Origin: Chrysomallon squamiferum
Lineage: Eukaryota > Mollusca > Gastropoda > Neomphalida > Peltospiridae
Direction: 5' to 3'
Assembly: GCA_012295275.1 (NCBI GenBank)
Contig: CM022668.1
Coordinates: forward strand, 62,001 to 126,000
DNA length: 64,000 bases
How positions within the stretch are numbered: position 1 is the stretch's first letter; each line of letters opens with the position of its first letter. The position numbers and the translations under genes are program-made. Under the pieces are notes generated by a model, which made no database searches, had not been told where the DNA came from, and was given only the letters and a program-made list of their open reading frames with translations. Below, one piece after another: positions 51,782 through 64,000 of the stretch.

Positions 51782-52906
51782 CTGGAAAACAGAAATAACA
51801 ACAGTGATGATGACAATGATGAAATATCATGATCATCATAAACAATAAAACTGAAAAACAAATTATTGATAATGATGAATCTGATAATGATAGTGTTAAC
51901 AATAATAAGAAACAGAAAAAGTGTAGTAATAACAGTATTGCTTTTACTGCAATTACTACTACTACAACTATTATTATTACCAGTATTTCTATTACTACTA
52001 TTACTACTACTACTGCTATAATTATTATTAACAACAATAATATATAACAATCAATAATACAAATACTATTATTATTACATCAAAAATGTTTAAATTTATG
52101 CAATCAAATATTTTGAACAATAAAGAATGAATATTTTTCTGTCAACACTAAACTTATTTTCATATTTATAGTTTTCAGATTTCAAATACATAAAATCTGA
52201 AATAACAGGATAAGGAAGAAAACCATGTTGTGAAAGAGAGGCAACCTTTTACCAAATAATAGCTTAAATAACCTACTCTCCCATAGAAAGGCAACAAGAA
52301 AGGACTGATCGTGTTGGCTGTCAAACATTAACTTTTGCATAATAGACTGTATATAATGTGCTAAAATATTTTACTTACTGCATTGTCTGGATGGAAGATG
52401 TAGGAAGCAGGGGAATTGTCCACTATAACAACTTGGTCTAAACACCGACCCAGTCGACTCAGATCCTAAATGAATTATATACATAAGTAATATACATATA
52501 TATATATATATATATACACACATGAAAAGCTTAGTTTATCTAATTACCCTACATAACAATTTAGTTCATCAATCCAGTCTGCAACATTCTAATTTAATTA
52601 TATAAACTAACTAAACAAGGTTTTGTGTATGTACACACACACACACACACACTAAAAACAAGATCTAAATATTAATCTGATCAGCTAAATTATAAATTAA
52701 TTATCAGGAATATCTAATAAAAAGTGGAACTGTTCAAGACAACCATACAAGCTTACTGAATGTTCTGCTTATTTTTAACATGTTCACAATAACGTGTATT
52801 CTTTTAATTTTTTTCCTTTTAAACTGCCTCAGTTACAGACTATACTCAGTCTCTGTAGACATACATTTACTGACTATACTGTATATATTACCATGATGGC
52901 ATTTAT

Positions 52907-52937
<31 letters not shown>

Positions 52938-53703
52938 ATGTAAGTATATTGTGAGTATATATATTAATAATATATGTAGAAAAAAAAGATGTGTCTGATA
53001 TGATCTAAAACAAGTACAGAGTTAAGTGTTCTGTAAATAGTTATAAAGAAAGATTATTACTATCAGTAATAGATATAAAAATGTATTTATTATGAAAATG
53101 TCAATAAAAAATAAGCTGTTTATTAAATGTAAAAGAAAATGTTCTCTAAAATGTTCTCTAAGAGTACTGTTACAAAAGTTGTGAGTGTGTTATGTACCTT
53201 GACATAGTTTCCCCTATGAAAGACACATGATTCTCTGAAAAGGCGGCATTTAAAGACACCCCATTTGTCCAGCAAATCTGCTACAGGGTCTGCATACTGT
53301 AAAACAAGGATTTAAACAGTTGTCACCCATTACACCAATTGATCCCTTTCAAATGTCTTTGTTTATTTATTTTTTATATATATATAAATTTATCTAAATA
53401 TGTATAATGTTCTTAAAACTTAAGAAAATACAATTAATCGATATCAAAGACTTTGCAGATCAGCAGTGATGTGAAATATTAAAGAGTTATTTCCCTCTTT
53501 AAATAAGAGTTATTTTTCTTGATGGAGATTAAATCCAGTACTAACATTTCTGCTATTGTTTTACTTTGCTTTTCAACAGATGATGAAGTTCCTGAGCAAC
53601 GAATATTTTCATTTCTTCACACACATTAATTTATTTATCATAACCAATGAGTTATAAATTTCTTATTTATTTTCTACTCAGATTTTCTCATAAAATATTT
53701 AAC

Positions 53704-53742
<39 letters not shown>

Positions 53743-55741
53743 AATTTATAAACTGATTATGTTGAAAAATACAAACCTTTGCTAAACTAGCAGTGAATAA
53801 AACACATTCAAATAATTCACCCATTTTTTGTAGAAACTCATCTACATAAGGCCGCTTTAAAACATAGACCTGTAAAAATAATATAATTAAATAACAGAGT
53901 CCTACCTTGGATATCATTACATTAAATGTATTTAATCACACAGGTATAAGAGAAAGCTGCTAAATTTAACACAAATGATTCAAACTGCCATTTGGAAACA
54001 CTACAAAACTCTTTAAGCCTTGTTCAGATATTTTTTTCTGAAATTTGTTTCTTCATGATAAGAGCAATCTGCAGGTCAAAACAAGGATTAAATGAAACAT
54101 CAACACAAACTACCATAAAAACAAATAATGCTGTTGTAAATTTTTCAATTTTTAGATTCTGATGGTATAAGCTACATTAATCTAGCTTTCTGCTGGTATT
54201 TATTTTTTAACATAGGTTAAGGATTAAAATAATTGATTTTTTATTCCAAGTCAACTCTGCAAACTAATATCATTGTTACTAATATGCAGCTTAAAAAGCT
54301 GTGAAGATATGGAGTATCATCAAAATAAATTTTATGACATGTGAATATCTGCATATATCAAAAGGTCCAAAATGTGACTGAAGTTTAACATTCACAAATA
54401 TGTATCTGCAAATATGTCAACAGAGTTTTACTTACTTGATGTACTGTTCCATCTATTTCAACAGGTACAATAAAGTCAGCATTGCTTATCGGCTAAAAAA
54501 GTGTAAAATAACATTAAAAATACGTGTTTGTGTGAACTGTAGTATGTATGTGTGTGCAGATGTGTATTTTACATCATTTGTTTTTGAATTTATGATTATG
54601 TGCCTTTGCCTATATTAAAAATAAGAATAATGAATATATTAATGTTATATGATAAACTTACCTGTTTTGATGCAGACATATGTGAAATAATGAATATGTG
54701 TTACTAAATTTATAAATATGAACATTAACATTACTGAAACACACTGATGCTCATATTGCTATTTTTAGGTCTTACAACTGCATATGAGTAAGTCATGTAA
54801 TATCTGACAAGTCTTGTCTATAAGCCCCCCACCATCCCCGTAAGTCAGTTTACACTGATCTGGCAGCTTATCTCCCAGTGATCATTTACAATCATCACGT
54901 AACTTTTCTCTCACCCCTATCTGCCCCTGGTCTTTTTTCTTCCTTCTTTTTTTTCATAAATGGAATTAAAAAAATTAATGTGTTTTAATTTTGTTGCTTG
55001 TTACTTGGCCTGGACATTTTTTATATATTTTTTTTTATACATAATTTTATAAAAGCATCTTTTATTCAGTTAGTAGTATTTCATTTTTATTTTAATTGTA
55101 TCTAATGTTTCATTTTTTAATATGTATTCAGTAATCCAACTTCATTCTCATAATGCTGAATTTTAAATTTTATACCAATAACTTCTTACTGAAATTTGTT
55201 ATCCTACTGACCTTAAATGAACTGTGAACTAGGGTTTCATCTAGATCAATCACAACGCATTTCTTATCCATTTCTTGATGCCGAACTGGAGGAAGTAGGG
55301 CTCTTTCCATTGGCTGAAATACAAAAAAAAAATGTTGTATCATTATCTATGCAGCTCTGTTGTACTATAGCTGAATCAAAAGCAGTGTTATGTTAGATTC
55401 ATAAGCTAAATTATAGACAGGTTTTTCTGTGTTTTTTTATAGTTCAAAACAAAGCAAAACTGGCTTCATAAAGAGATAGCAAGTGCATATGTTGTTGTTT
55501 TTAATTTCTCTCTCTCTCTCTTATACTGTGACTGAAACAAGGAAGATATTTTGAACAATACACTGAACACATTTTTATTTGCATTTACACATTACTGATC
55601 ACACATATAGTCAAAAAATCTGCTGCTATGTATATTTGGTTATTGTTTTGTTTTTTTAATGGCAATAAGGATTCATTTATATACAGTTTTCCACATATAT
55701 CAAAGAACATTCTATAACCTTTATTTATTTATATATTTATT

Positions 55742-55810
<69 letters not shown>

Positions 55811-58800
55811 TAATCAGTCCAAATATAATTCACCATTAATTTATGGGTCATTCCGTGTCAAATCACCCAATGGTTTAAACCCGACCGTCTCAGATTTTTA
55901 TGAAACTTGGTATACTTGTTGACTGGGATCCCACAGCACCAAATCTGAAATATTAGCCCAATCAGACCATTGGTGTGGGAGATATGGCCCACGGAATTTT
56001 GAGATTTTTAATTGACCACCAACCTTAGAACCCTCATATCTCAGGAACTACTGGGCCAATCTTCATAAAATTGGTATTGTTAGAAAGGCAAAATGACAAG
56101 GATACCAAATCTGCCATTTTTGTTTAGTTTGGAAAATATTGGAGTACCTTGACCTTTTGACCTTTGCTATGACCTTGAAATTGACCGTGTGGATCACGTG
56201 ATCTTGAGATGACCTTTATTGAAATTTAATCTCCCACATGTTAACTAAAACATATAAAAGTTTCCTGGGTGTAATATTTTTTGTTTAGCCACAATATAGA
56301 TTTAAAAAATGCACATACATGAAAATAACACCTTTTCAGCCATTAACATCTGATTAACTAAAACCTGAATGATCAATTCTGGATGCTAGGAATCACCATC
56401 TCTCTTAATCATCGAGTAAGACATTGTAGGCCTACATGTATGCATAAAGTTCACATATAAAAGTTTCCTGGGTATAATATTTTTTGTTTAGCCATAATAC
56501 AGATTTAAAAAAATGCATACCTGCATGGATGATTGATACAATGCATTACAATGTACATTTTCTCTGAGACTAAAAATTCATCTTTGGAGTTAAAACCCAC
56601 CTGACATGTCTGAAGGAATGCCTGAAGGATAGGAAAAGATGCCAAATGGCATGACATGTTCTACACAATCAGGCTCAAAGGGTTAACAGGAAGTGATGCT
56701 TCAGGCAGGTCAGGAAGTCCTTTAGATTCCCTGGTGCAATTTTGAGCACATGGTAATTTGAAGTTTAAGACAAAGAAGTTTCTTCATCTGCATTTCTTTG
56801 ACAATCTGAAGCTTTTTAAGTTGGACACAATGTCAGATGTTGATACATAAACAATATTTTTATTTCATAAAACCTATTAAGTAATTGTATCATGTCATGT
56901 GGGCCTTGCCATTGGTTTTGAACAAGGCTTCAGTCAACAACAGTACAACCCAGTCTGAAATCAGACATCATCAAGTGATGTACTGCATAATGTATTTGTA
57001 CACCCAGTCTTGGCACAGAGTATGAACAAGGTCTACTTCACCTTAATAAACTGTGATTTATACTTGAGAAGATTGACATAAATGCCCAAGACTTGTGGGC
57101 CTTTGGCAATAACACATGTACTCTGCTGCCATTTTATGACCTGCTTAACTTTACTGAAAGGGTTTCAGGATTTGATTTAATATTTAGGAAAGCACTGACT
57201 TTGTTCTATTGAATTGAAGGTGCAGGCCAATACTGAAAATCCTTATTTCTTCCAGAGCTAACTGCAGCTTTAACTCTCCTGAAAATGTGTGTTATCAACA
57301 CCATCATATCAAAAAAAGGAGTTGTGTTCAAAAGTGTATGGAAAACTGAGGAAATCGAACTCCTCACTCTTTGAAGTGGGATCAAAACCCGGGACATCAA
57401 GAGTATCATGAACAAGAACTTTTCATCAAATTTTCAACATCGCAGAAAAACTGTTGTGATCCCCTTAATCGCCACCCTGAGCAAGCACGCACTAGATCTT
57501 TAAGAATTGTTAGCATGGGCACTTACAAATGCTTAGTAAATCCTCCAAAGACACTAGTGCCAGGAGACAAGTTGTGCTGTGACTGTCTGATTACCCTTCA
57601 GAAATCAAAGGTCCTGCAGAGGATGGCTTTAGTATGGGTGGTATTACAATGGGAGAATTTGGTGATAACTTGCCAGACAAACCACTGGTTGTTGTTTCCC
57701 TAGAAAAGGACTTTGATTTGAATTCTATTCTGTTGAGTTTAGGCGAAACTCCTGTCAAACTCCATTCACTAGCGCATTCCAGTAAATGAATGAAAGGACA
57801 GAAAAAAACTAGCATCAGCTACAGTAACATTAAAATGACATCTTAATGTCTGAATCCTACACAGAGCGTGTGCAAATCTTGATTTTGTCACCCTTTACCA
57901 TTGAAAGGACAATGAATTGAAGGAGGAAATAATCCAATTTTATGAAAGTGATGAGAACAGTAGAATGTGTCTGGGAATGAAGGATACAGTGAGCATTTGA
58001 AACAAACATAGTGAGAAGGTTAAGCATCAGAAACACCTAGTTCTCTCAAATTTATGTGAACTTTATGCATACATGTAGGCCTACAGTGTCTTACTCGATG
58101 ATCAAGAAAGATGGTGATCCCTAGCATCCAGAGTTGATCATTCAGGTTTTAGTTAATCAGATGTTAATGGCTGAAAATGTGTTATTTTCATGTATGTGCA
58201 TTTTTTAAATCTATATTATGGCTAAACAAAAAATATTACACCCAGGAAACTTTTATATGTTTTAGTTAACATGTGGGAGATTAAATTTCAATAAAGGTCA
58301 TCTCAAGATCACGTGATCCACACGGTCAATTTCAAGGTCATAGCAAAGGTCAAAAGGTCAAGGTACTCCAATATTTTCCAAACTAAACAAAAATGGCAGA
58401 TTTGGTATCCTTGTTATTTTGCCTTTCTAACAATACCAATTTTATGAAGATTGGCCCAGTAGTTCCTGAGATATGAGGGTTCTAAGGTTGGTGGTCACAC
58501 CCATTTTTGGCAAAAATCTCAAAATTCCGTGGGCCGTATCTCCCACACCACTGGTCTGATTGGGCTAATATTTCAGATTTGGTGCTGTGGGATCCCAGTC
58601 AACAAATATACCAAGTTTTATAAAAATCTGAGACGGTCGGGTTTAAATTTCTTTTTTTTTTGGGTGATTTGACACGGAATGACCCTTATTCATTTATTTG
58701 ATTAAATAAAACTGCATTTCATTAATTTAATATTCCTAATCAAAAACCAAACAGACAGGTGAGAGATTAATGTAACATATGGCTGTTGTATGACATATCT

Positions 58801-59004
58801 GTTTTGATAACTGAACAATACACATTCTACTGACAACAAACACACAAATGTTTAAGCATTCAGCCATTTCAGATGAATATTGCCACTGATATTACTAAAA
58901 TTAATATAAAAAGAGAAAATGTTTCAAAAAGACTGAAGAAAATAATATTTTTTACATTATTCAATATTCTCATCTTTCGAGTGTTTGCATGTGCCTTTGT
59001 GTGT

Positions 59005-59058
<54 letters not shown>

Positions 59059-60701
59059 CTATACCAATGTTTCATGTGCTATTTAAGAGGCCATCACTTT
59101 TGAAACAGGAATCACAATGGCTTCTGTTTAGCTGTGATCAGAGAAAGTTGTTACAAGAATATCTTTTTTTTATAATGAATCTTCTCATAAACAAGTAAAT
59201 CATACGAGTCTGGTAGTGACAATCTAGCTAACAGGTTGCTGATTATACAGTGAAGTACAGATTTCACTGTCTTGCACATTTCAGACACATGCTCTAACCA
59301 CTGTACCTACCTATATAACCCTGCATTCTTCTATTCCTTCTTTGTGAAAGCATTTACTAAGTCATTAAACCTATTATTTTTTCTCTTTCCAGAATCAAGT
59401 TAATTTAATAAATTCATACATCCTTTCTAAACAAACCTTGCACCACCATCTGTTACTCACCTTCGGATTGCCATTTTCCTCAGCCTGAGGCACTTGGCAG
59501 TTATTTTGTGCATTGTTGTTGTTGTTGTTATTGTTGTTCCCAAAACAACAGAAAAATGAGCTGAACAAACTACGACTTCGTGGCTTCTTCAAAGATTCCG
59601 TTGACGAAACTTAAAAATAAAACTTTAGTAATTAGTATTTTTATTAATTTAACAGTAAAACAGAAAATTACTTCAGTGTGTATGAATGCGTGCCCCTGTT
59701 TGCATAAAAGTGAGAGTTGACAAAAAAGAGACATTATTAATGATTATCAAAATATTATATTACTCTCAACAGTAGTCATTACAGGTAAATACAAGTAAAA
59801 TGAATACTTTCTGTGTCTAATGCTCAGGTGAAAAAAAAGAAAAACAGTATTAGTTTCAGTTACATATGTTTCTACAATTTATGGACATGTAAAGTAATGT
59901 TTATTAAAGATTAATTCAGTAAGCAGTATAATCTTCATACATCATAAACATCTGTTACAAGTAAGTGAAAAATATATCTAAACTGGTTAACAATATTACT
60001 GTGTTCACAGACACAATTTAAATACAAGTAAGTCAATTTATTTATACCATTATAATATATATTAACACTTAATTTTATACATTTTAACAAAACTTAAAAT
60101 GTCATTAATTCCACTTGTTTTGACAAACATTAGACTGTATATAGATCAATTCAGTTATACCACTGCAACAAATTTTTAGACAATTTAAATTATTTAATTT
60201 AAAAAGCTTAATTCAGTTTATTAATAAATATTGATTTTTAACAGAACATCAAGTAATTTTAACAGTTTTACTTTAGTTAAGCCATTTAGTTATACACCAA
60301 TACGAAATCAGTCTTAAAGTCTTAAATGTTTCAGAAGAAAATGGTAATGAAACTTCTTTCTTTTTTTTTTTTAAGGTACATATTAAAGTAATAATAATAA
60401 ATAAAAAAACACTCACACCTGAAACAGAAAAGAATAAAAATATTTGGCATTCACACATACAATTACAATACATGAAAATTAACACACACATACACAAGCA
60501 CACACACACACACATATATATTCACATACAAACATATACATACATACACAGACTTTCATCACAACCATTTAAAAAATGCATGTACACACAGACAATAATA
60601 AAAATGTGTCTACCTTTTGCAAATCTCATCAGCCATTTGGCAAATAAGTATTGAACTCGCAAGACAAGACCAGCCCAACAGCTAGATGGATGTTCATCCA
60701 T
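51638..60701 (-). CDS. CTDSPL: CTD small phosphatase-like protein (SCP family, 272 aa)
   Basis: Eight exons, 5' to 3' on the minus strand: 60701-60614, 59609-59461, 55313-55212, 54492-54436, 53869-53777, 53296-53198, 52465-52379, 51781-51638. SCP phosphatases dephosphorylate Ser5 of the RNA polymerase II CTD repeat and other phosphoproteins such as REST and SMADs (family knowledge). The FCP1-homology domain covers about residues 95-260. DLDET at 102-106 holds the nucleophile and acid/base Asp; K196 (NYVKDLSRLG) and D212-N213 ([14 protein letters not shown]) complete the active site. The N-terminal [18 protein letters not shown] has a basic patch and a CC pair likely to be palmitoylated, as in vertebrates. 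Length is close to vertebrate CTDSPL (276). An eight-Asn run follows the CC motif. The first exon does not resemble the vertebrate N-terminus. CTDSP1/2/L cannot be separated from this sequence alone. Confidence 0.93.
51800..52050. repeat. Degenerate AAT/ACT triplets in intron
   Basis: Low-complexity triplets after exon 7 of the phosphatase gene; the Asn/Ser and Ile/Val frames are artefacts. Confidence 0.75.
52379..52465 (-). CDS. CTDSPL: CTDSPL-like exon 7
   Basis: 87 nt, phase 0. [20 protein letters not shown] then SYIFHPDNA; carries the Asp-Asn pair of the active site. Confidence 0.98.
53198..53296 (-). CDS. CTDSPL: CTDSPL-like exon 6
   Basis: 99 nt, phase 0. [20 protein letters not shown] then [13 protein letters not shown], ending in the catalytic Lys. 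Confidence 0.98.
53706..53740. repeat. (ATT)n microsatellite
   Basis: Short ATT run in the intron just after (gene sense) exon 5. Confidence 0.85.
53777..53869 (-). CDS. CTDSPL: CTDSPL-like exon 5
   Basis: 93 nt, phase 0. [20 protein letters not shown] then [11 protein letters not shown], including the conserved T/S motif II region (LFTAS). Confidence 0.98.
54436..54492 (-). CDS. CTDSPL: CTDSPL-like exon 4
   Basis: 57 nt, phase 0. [19 protein letters not shown], nearly identical to what I recall of vertebrate SCPs. Confidence 0.97.
54500..55205. other. Phosphatase intron 3
   Basis: A/T-rich; no extra exon or element recognised. Confidence 0.45.
55212..55313 (-). CDS. CTDSPL: CTDSPL-like exon 3: catalytic DLDET
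   Basis: 102 nt, phase 0. [20 protein letters not shown] then [14 protein letters not shown]. Carries motif I of the HAD phosphatase fold. Confidence 0.97.
55720..55811. repeat. (ATTT)n/(ATT)n microsatellite
   Basis: TTTA units followed by about 23 TTA units, directly beside the left end of the inverted-repeat element. Confidence 0.92.
55845..58685. mobile_element. DNA transposon with about 0.6-kb terminal inverted repeats
   Basis: The left end GGGTCATTCCGTGTCAAATC recurs inverted at 58666-58685. Similarity continues inward for about 0.6 kb on each side (left to about 56458, right from about 58050) through blocks such as CGACCGTCTCAGATTTTTAT and TGACTGGGATCCCACAGCAC. TTAT directly abuts both ends (55841-55844 and 58686-58689), consistent with a 4-bp target duplication. 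The left arm has an internal duplication (AAAAGTTTCCTGGGTGTAAT at about 56258 and 56459). The interior carries a broken element-encoded gene. It sits in the phosphatase intron between exons 2 and 3. Superfamily not assigned. Confidence 0.82.
57371..58060 (+). pseudogene. Broken element-encoded protein (CCDPL / SR-PGxKD family)
   Basis: Coding pieces in different frames on the plus strand: [20 protein letters not shown] and [10 protein letters not shown] (57435-57590); [20 protein letters not shown] (57715-57775); [20 protein letters not shown] then MKDTVSI (57915-57997). They lie in the order expected of a family of uncharacterised transposon-associated proteins I recall from cnidarian and mollusc genomes (CCDPxxxH, LCxxC, LNxSLxxLGxxPVK, YxxDExSRxxPGxKD). 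At least two frame changes and several stops make it non-functional. Confidence 0.5.
59010..59052. repeat. (GT)n microsatellite
   Basis: GT run of about 43 bp in the phosphatase intron between exons 2 and 3. Confidence 0.92.
59461..59609 (-). CDS. CTDSPL: CTDSPL-like exon 2: palmitoylation motif
   Basis: 149 nt. [20 protein letters not shown], then FG, eight Asn and [14 protein letters not shown]. Donor GTGAGT in phase 0. Confidence 0.9.
59615..60610. other. Phosphatase intron 1
   Basis: A/T-rich with a CA-rich patch (60482-60520). No further exon recognised. Confidence 0.45.
60614..60701 (-). CDS. CTDSPL: CTDSPL-like exon 1
   Basis: [20 protein letters not shown] then AKWLMRFAK, donor GTAGAC in phase 1. 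It joins in frame to exon 2 (giving VSS). No similarity to the vertebrate first exon; it could be one of several alternative first exons. Confidence 0.6.
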
Positions 60702-63700
60702 ATTTGATTTATCTTAGAAAATATACATTTGTTAACATTTGATAAAACCTTTATCTCCATTAGATAAGTCACATGAGCAACATTCCTTTCATTTCAGAAG
60801 AAATAAGTCATCTATTCCATGGATTAGTTTCCTTCTGTATCAATATACTATACATTTTTATTTATATTTATATATATAGAGGTCACACTGACAATCAAAT
60901 CCACAACTAGCCAAACAAAAATGCTTTTATAGATGCAAATGACAATGACAGGATAACCAGCAACCAATGAGGAACCAGATACTATAAAAAGTAGTGTTAC
61001 TATTATGTGTTTAATCAATTTCTGTTCTACTTCACAGCACAAATCCACCTGGAGCCCTAATAGCTGTAAATCATTTTAAAAAAAGAAAGAAAGAAAAAAT
61101 ATATATAATATAATCTAATGCAACTAGTTTAAACAGTGCAGATTAATTTTGTTTGATTATTGTTGCTGCTGCCTTGCTGTAAAAAAAAAAATATATATAT
61201 ATATAAATATTAGAAAAAATTAATATTTAATATTTTACTATCAACAGATAACTGATGTCATAAAATGTTTAACAATCATATCCAAGTAGAAACTGCAAAG
61301 TCATTTTATAGTTAACCCTTGACATATGAACTAATTTTGGACAAAAGTGATACATAATAATATTTAATCAAGTACTAAAATTTAAAAAATAATAATAAAA
61401 AAAATAATTTAAAATCCTTTTTAAACATTCATATATGGAAGAATTAGTTGCTATGAGGAATTTTTTTTTTATGCAAATGTCTTTTATAAACATCTCATTA
61501 CTCTTATTATTATTATTATTATTATTATTATAAATGATCCTAAAATTAACTTGTTTACAGTACCTGTAACTATATCTATATACAACTAGGAATAGAGACA
61601 AATCAATACTAGAACAAGCATGAGCAGGGACTAAACAGAAAAACATTATAAAATAGCGCTAGTATATTCCAGTTATTTCTGACTTCACTGGATACAGGAA
61701 GAGTTTCTCTCTTCTTTAAATTGTGGATAAAACTGTGTACATCAAAGAGAGAAATTAAAAATATTACCAAATATTGTTAATATGTACCAGTTATTTATGA
61801 GTCAGAATATTTATAATAAAAAAATAACACATATTTTAAAAAATGTATCTGTGTGTGTGTGTGTGTGTGTTTCTACATGTGCGTGGGTGCATGTGAAACA
61901 AGAATTCTAATCTTCATTAGATACAGGAAGAGTATCACTCTTCTTTAAATTGTGAATAAAGCTGAGCATACACTCAAAAAATAGGACAGCTAAAGAATTA
62001 GCATTAGTAAGAAGGCAATCTTTCCTTAACTACACACTATAGTTTTTGACAATTCATGAGAAACTGTCTAGATTAGGAAATAAACCAATTTTAACACCAA
62101 CAAGTCTGGGATCTACAACCCATCACACAGATCTCTACATCAGCATATTAGTTATTACAATAGTTTAATTTTCTTTCTTTTTAAATACTGAAGAATATGT
62201 TATATTATCTTTTCATGATTAATTCACTTTAACTATTAAAATATATGAAGTATGACATTAGCAATTACTGAGATCATATTGCCTAACATATATGCAATTC
62301 AATACTTTAATATTTTAATCAGATACATGCATTGTACTATATAAACAACAATGTACTGACATATATCTATTTCTGTTTACTCTGTTTAGAAAGATGGGAT
62401 AATGTTAACTGAATTCTACAATCACATAATTATTTGAATTATGTATGTCCATGTATATACATTGTTGGCTATAAATATATATGTAAGATTTACAGAAAAA
62501 CATAATCAGATAATGACATATAATACATCTACAGTAATTCTAGAATGCTTACCGCTACTTTATACAAAAATAATTAATAATAAAAATAATTTTAAAAACC
62601 CTGTCTAATACAGACATATATATGTAGGGCCATGTATAAGGTGTCTTTTCATCAAAGGGGCAAAAACCAACTTTACAATCTTTATTCACATATATCACAC
62701 CAGTACCCACAACAAATATAGGAAGTATCACAGTTTTCTCTTCAAATACAATTCCTAATATGCACAATGCTGAATGTAAATGAAACTTATTTTGCACATA
62801 ATAAATTTTGTAGCAATAAGGTATAGTTATGTTGTTTTTTTTAAATGTGTTTGAAACCAAAACAGTTTCGATTTGTGCCAGCCACTCTATCTTTTCAACC
62901 TCAAAAATCTGCTAAGATGTGATATTTATAAAACAAATATAAATGGACTGATGTTGAATGTTTGATTTATCAAAATTATGTTCCAAATAGTTTGAACTTC
63001 CAGTGTTTGATGATTGCAGTTTGCTGGCTCTTGTGAGTTGACAAAAACAACACTCCCTGCAGGCACTGTGCAGTGCAGAAAATGAGCAGTGTTATCTTTA
63101 CAAATATTTTATAAAGCTGCAATACAACAATAAAAGTATTTATTTTGGAGAAAACTAATCCAAATCAGTATAACTGTTCACTTTAGCAGTGGAATAACAA
63201 TTAAAAATATGCTGTTTTTGACCACTTTTGGTAGATTGCCGCTGATATAAGGGATATATCCACTGAAAAACAATCAGGACTGAGAAAAGCATCTGTGTGT
63301 TACAGGTGGCTGTTCACCTCAGAGGCCAATAAATACAGGTGCAACTGTAGATTTAAAAATATATATACTAAATTATACATATTTAAAAAATATTTCAGAT
63401 AGGTTAATAATAAATTTGCTACATAAATTACCCAGCAATAAATGAATAAATGAATGATATGCACAAAATATATGAAATGAATGCATGATAAATGAAAAGT
63501 ATAAAATATATGATAAATGAAAAGTATAAAATATATGAAAAATGAATGAATAATAAATTAATAAAATTAATAATAATATGAAGTAACTGAGTAATTTGAC
63601 AATATTAACTACTAAAATATTAATACACCTTTCTGTTTTGTTATTTGAAAACAAACAAAAATCAACATCTGTCAACATCCCTCTATTCAGTAAAATTATA

Positions 63701-64000
63701 ATTTGGACAAAATGTTAATACTAAAAAAAACTTGCTTTCTCTGACAAAATTACAAAATAAAATAATTAGAGATCACTGAATATTTGTTCTTTATCAGCTG
63801 ATAACTGAACTGTGTGTGATACTAACCCATTAACCTTAGTTATCATTATTAGATGTTGTATGTACACTAAGTTATCTCTCGTTGATATATATATTATTAC
63901 CTCTCCATGTAAACATATCAAAATATAAGTGATTTCAAGTCATGTGGTAACAATTATACTATACAGTTTAAAGTCCTCAGTAATTAGAAAATCTTTGATC
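60702..64000. other. Upstream region of the phosphatase gene, no gene seen
   Basis: A/T-rich with TTA repeats (61501-61531), (GT)n (61851-61870) and ATAAATGAA-like tandem phrases (63485-63550). A duplicated AGATACAGGAAGAGT phrase occurs near 61691 and 61919. Upstream non-coding exons and the promoter may lie here but could not be located. Confidence 0.45.

Noticed and set aside
57206-57815. Minus-strand frames within the inverted-repeat element
   Set aside because: The plus strand holds the motif-bearing pieces; the minus frames show no recognisable motif.

Overview
The window looks like a gastropod or other molluscan nuclear genome. It is AT-rich, very rich in microsatellites ((TC)n, (GT)n, (TTA)n, TTAC, ATGT), and has small exons in kilobase introns. 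The AAGGGAGATAACT motif, which I recall as common in mollusc DNA, occurs twice (about 2215 and 14534). Most long open frames are read-through of simple repeats and were discarded. Gene models were built by hand from splice sites, phase continuity and comparison between paralogous exons.

Layout. 1-10.3 kb: no host gene; microsatellites, a decayed Merlin-type (ISXO2-like) transposase on the minus strand (5340-5857) and a Tigger/pogo element (7893-8621). 10.37-11.94 kb (+): a small secreted His/Trp-rich protein in three short exons. 15.07-26.43 kb (+), gene A: an 11-exon type I membrane protein of 535 residues with signal peptide, two repeats of [D8C-like domain - short Cys linker - EGF], one membrane helix and a 95-residue tail. 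27.56-28.15 kb: second Tigger element. 44.86-30.00 kb (-), gene B: a 16-exon paralogue of 1152 residues with three such repeats, one membrane helix and a 535-residue tail with an 18-Glu run and repeated CxC/CxxH motifs. A and B point at each other tail to tail. 44.9-51.6 kb: AT-rich DNA without coding signal, possibly a long 3' UTR of the next gene. 60.70-51.64 kb (-): an 8-exon SCP-type CTD small phosphatase (CTDSPL family, 272 residues) with a complete catalytic core. 60.7-64 kb: no gene recognised.

Mobile DNA sits mostly in introns. A hAT remnant with a perfect 8-bp target duplication lies in intron 2 of gene A. A TIR element with TA flanks lies in gene B. A 2.84-kb element with about 0.6-kb inverted arms and a broken element-encoded gene lies in the phosphatase intron. 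A third Tigger end lies near 43.6 kb.

The most interesting system is the convergent A/B pair. Exon sizes and phases (114-nt EGF, 165-nt D8C second half, 82-nt membrane exon, all phase 1 until the tail) are conserved between them, while repeat number and cytoplasmic tails differ strongly. In vertebrates D8C domains occur in uromodulin, GP2, OIT3 and VWDE; a surface recognition role here is inference only.
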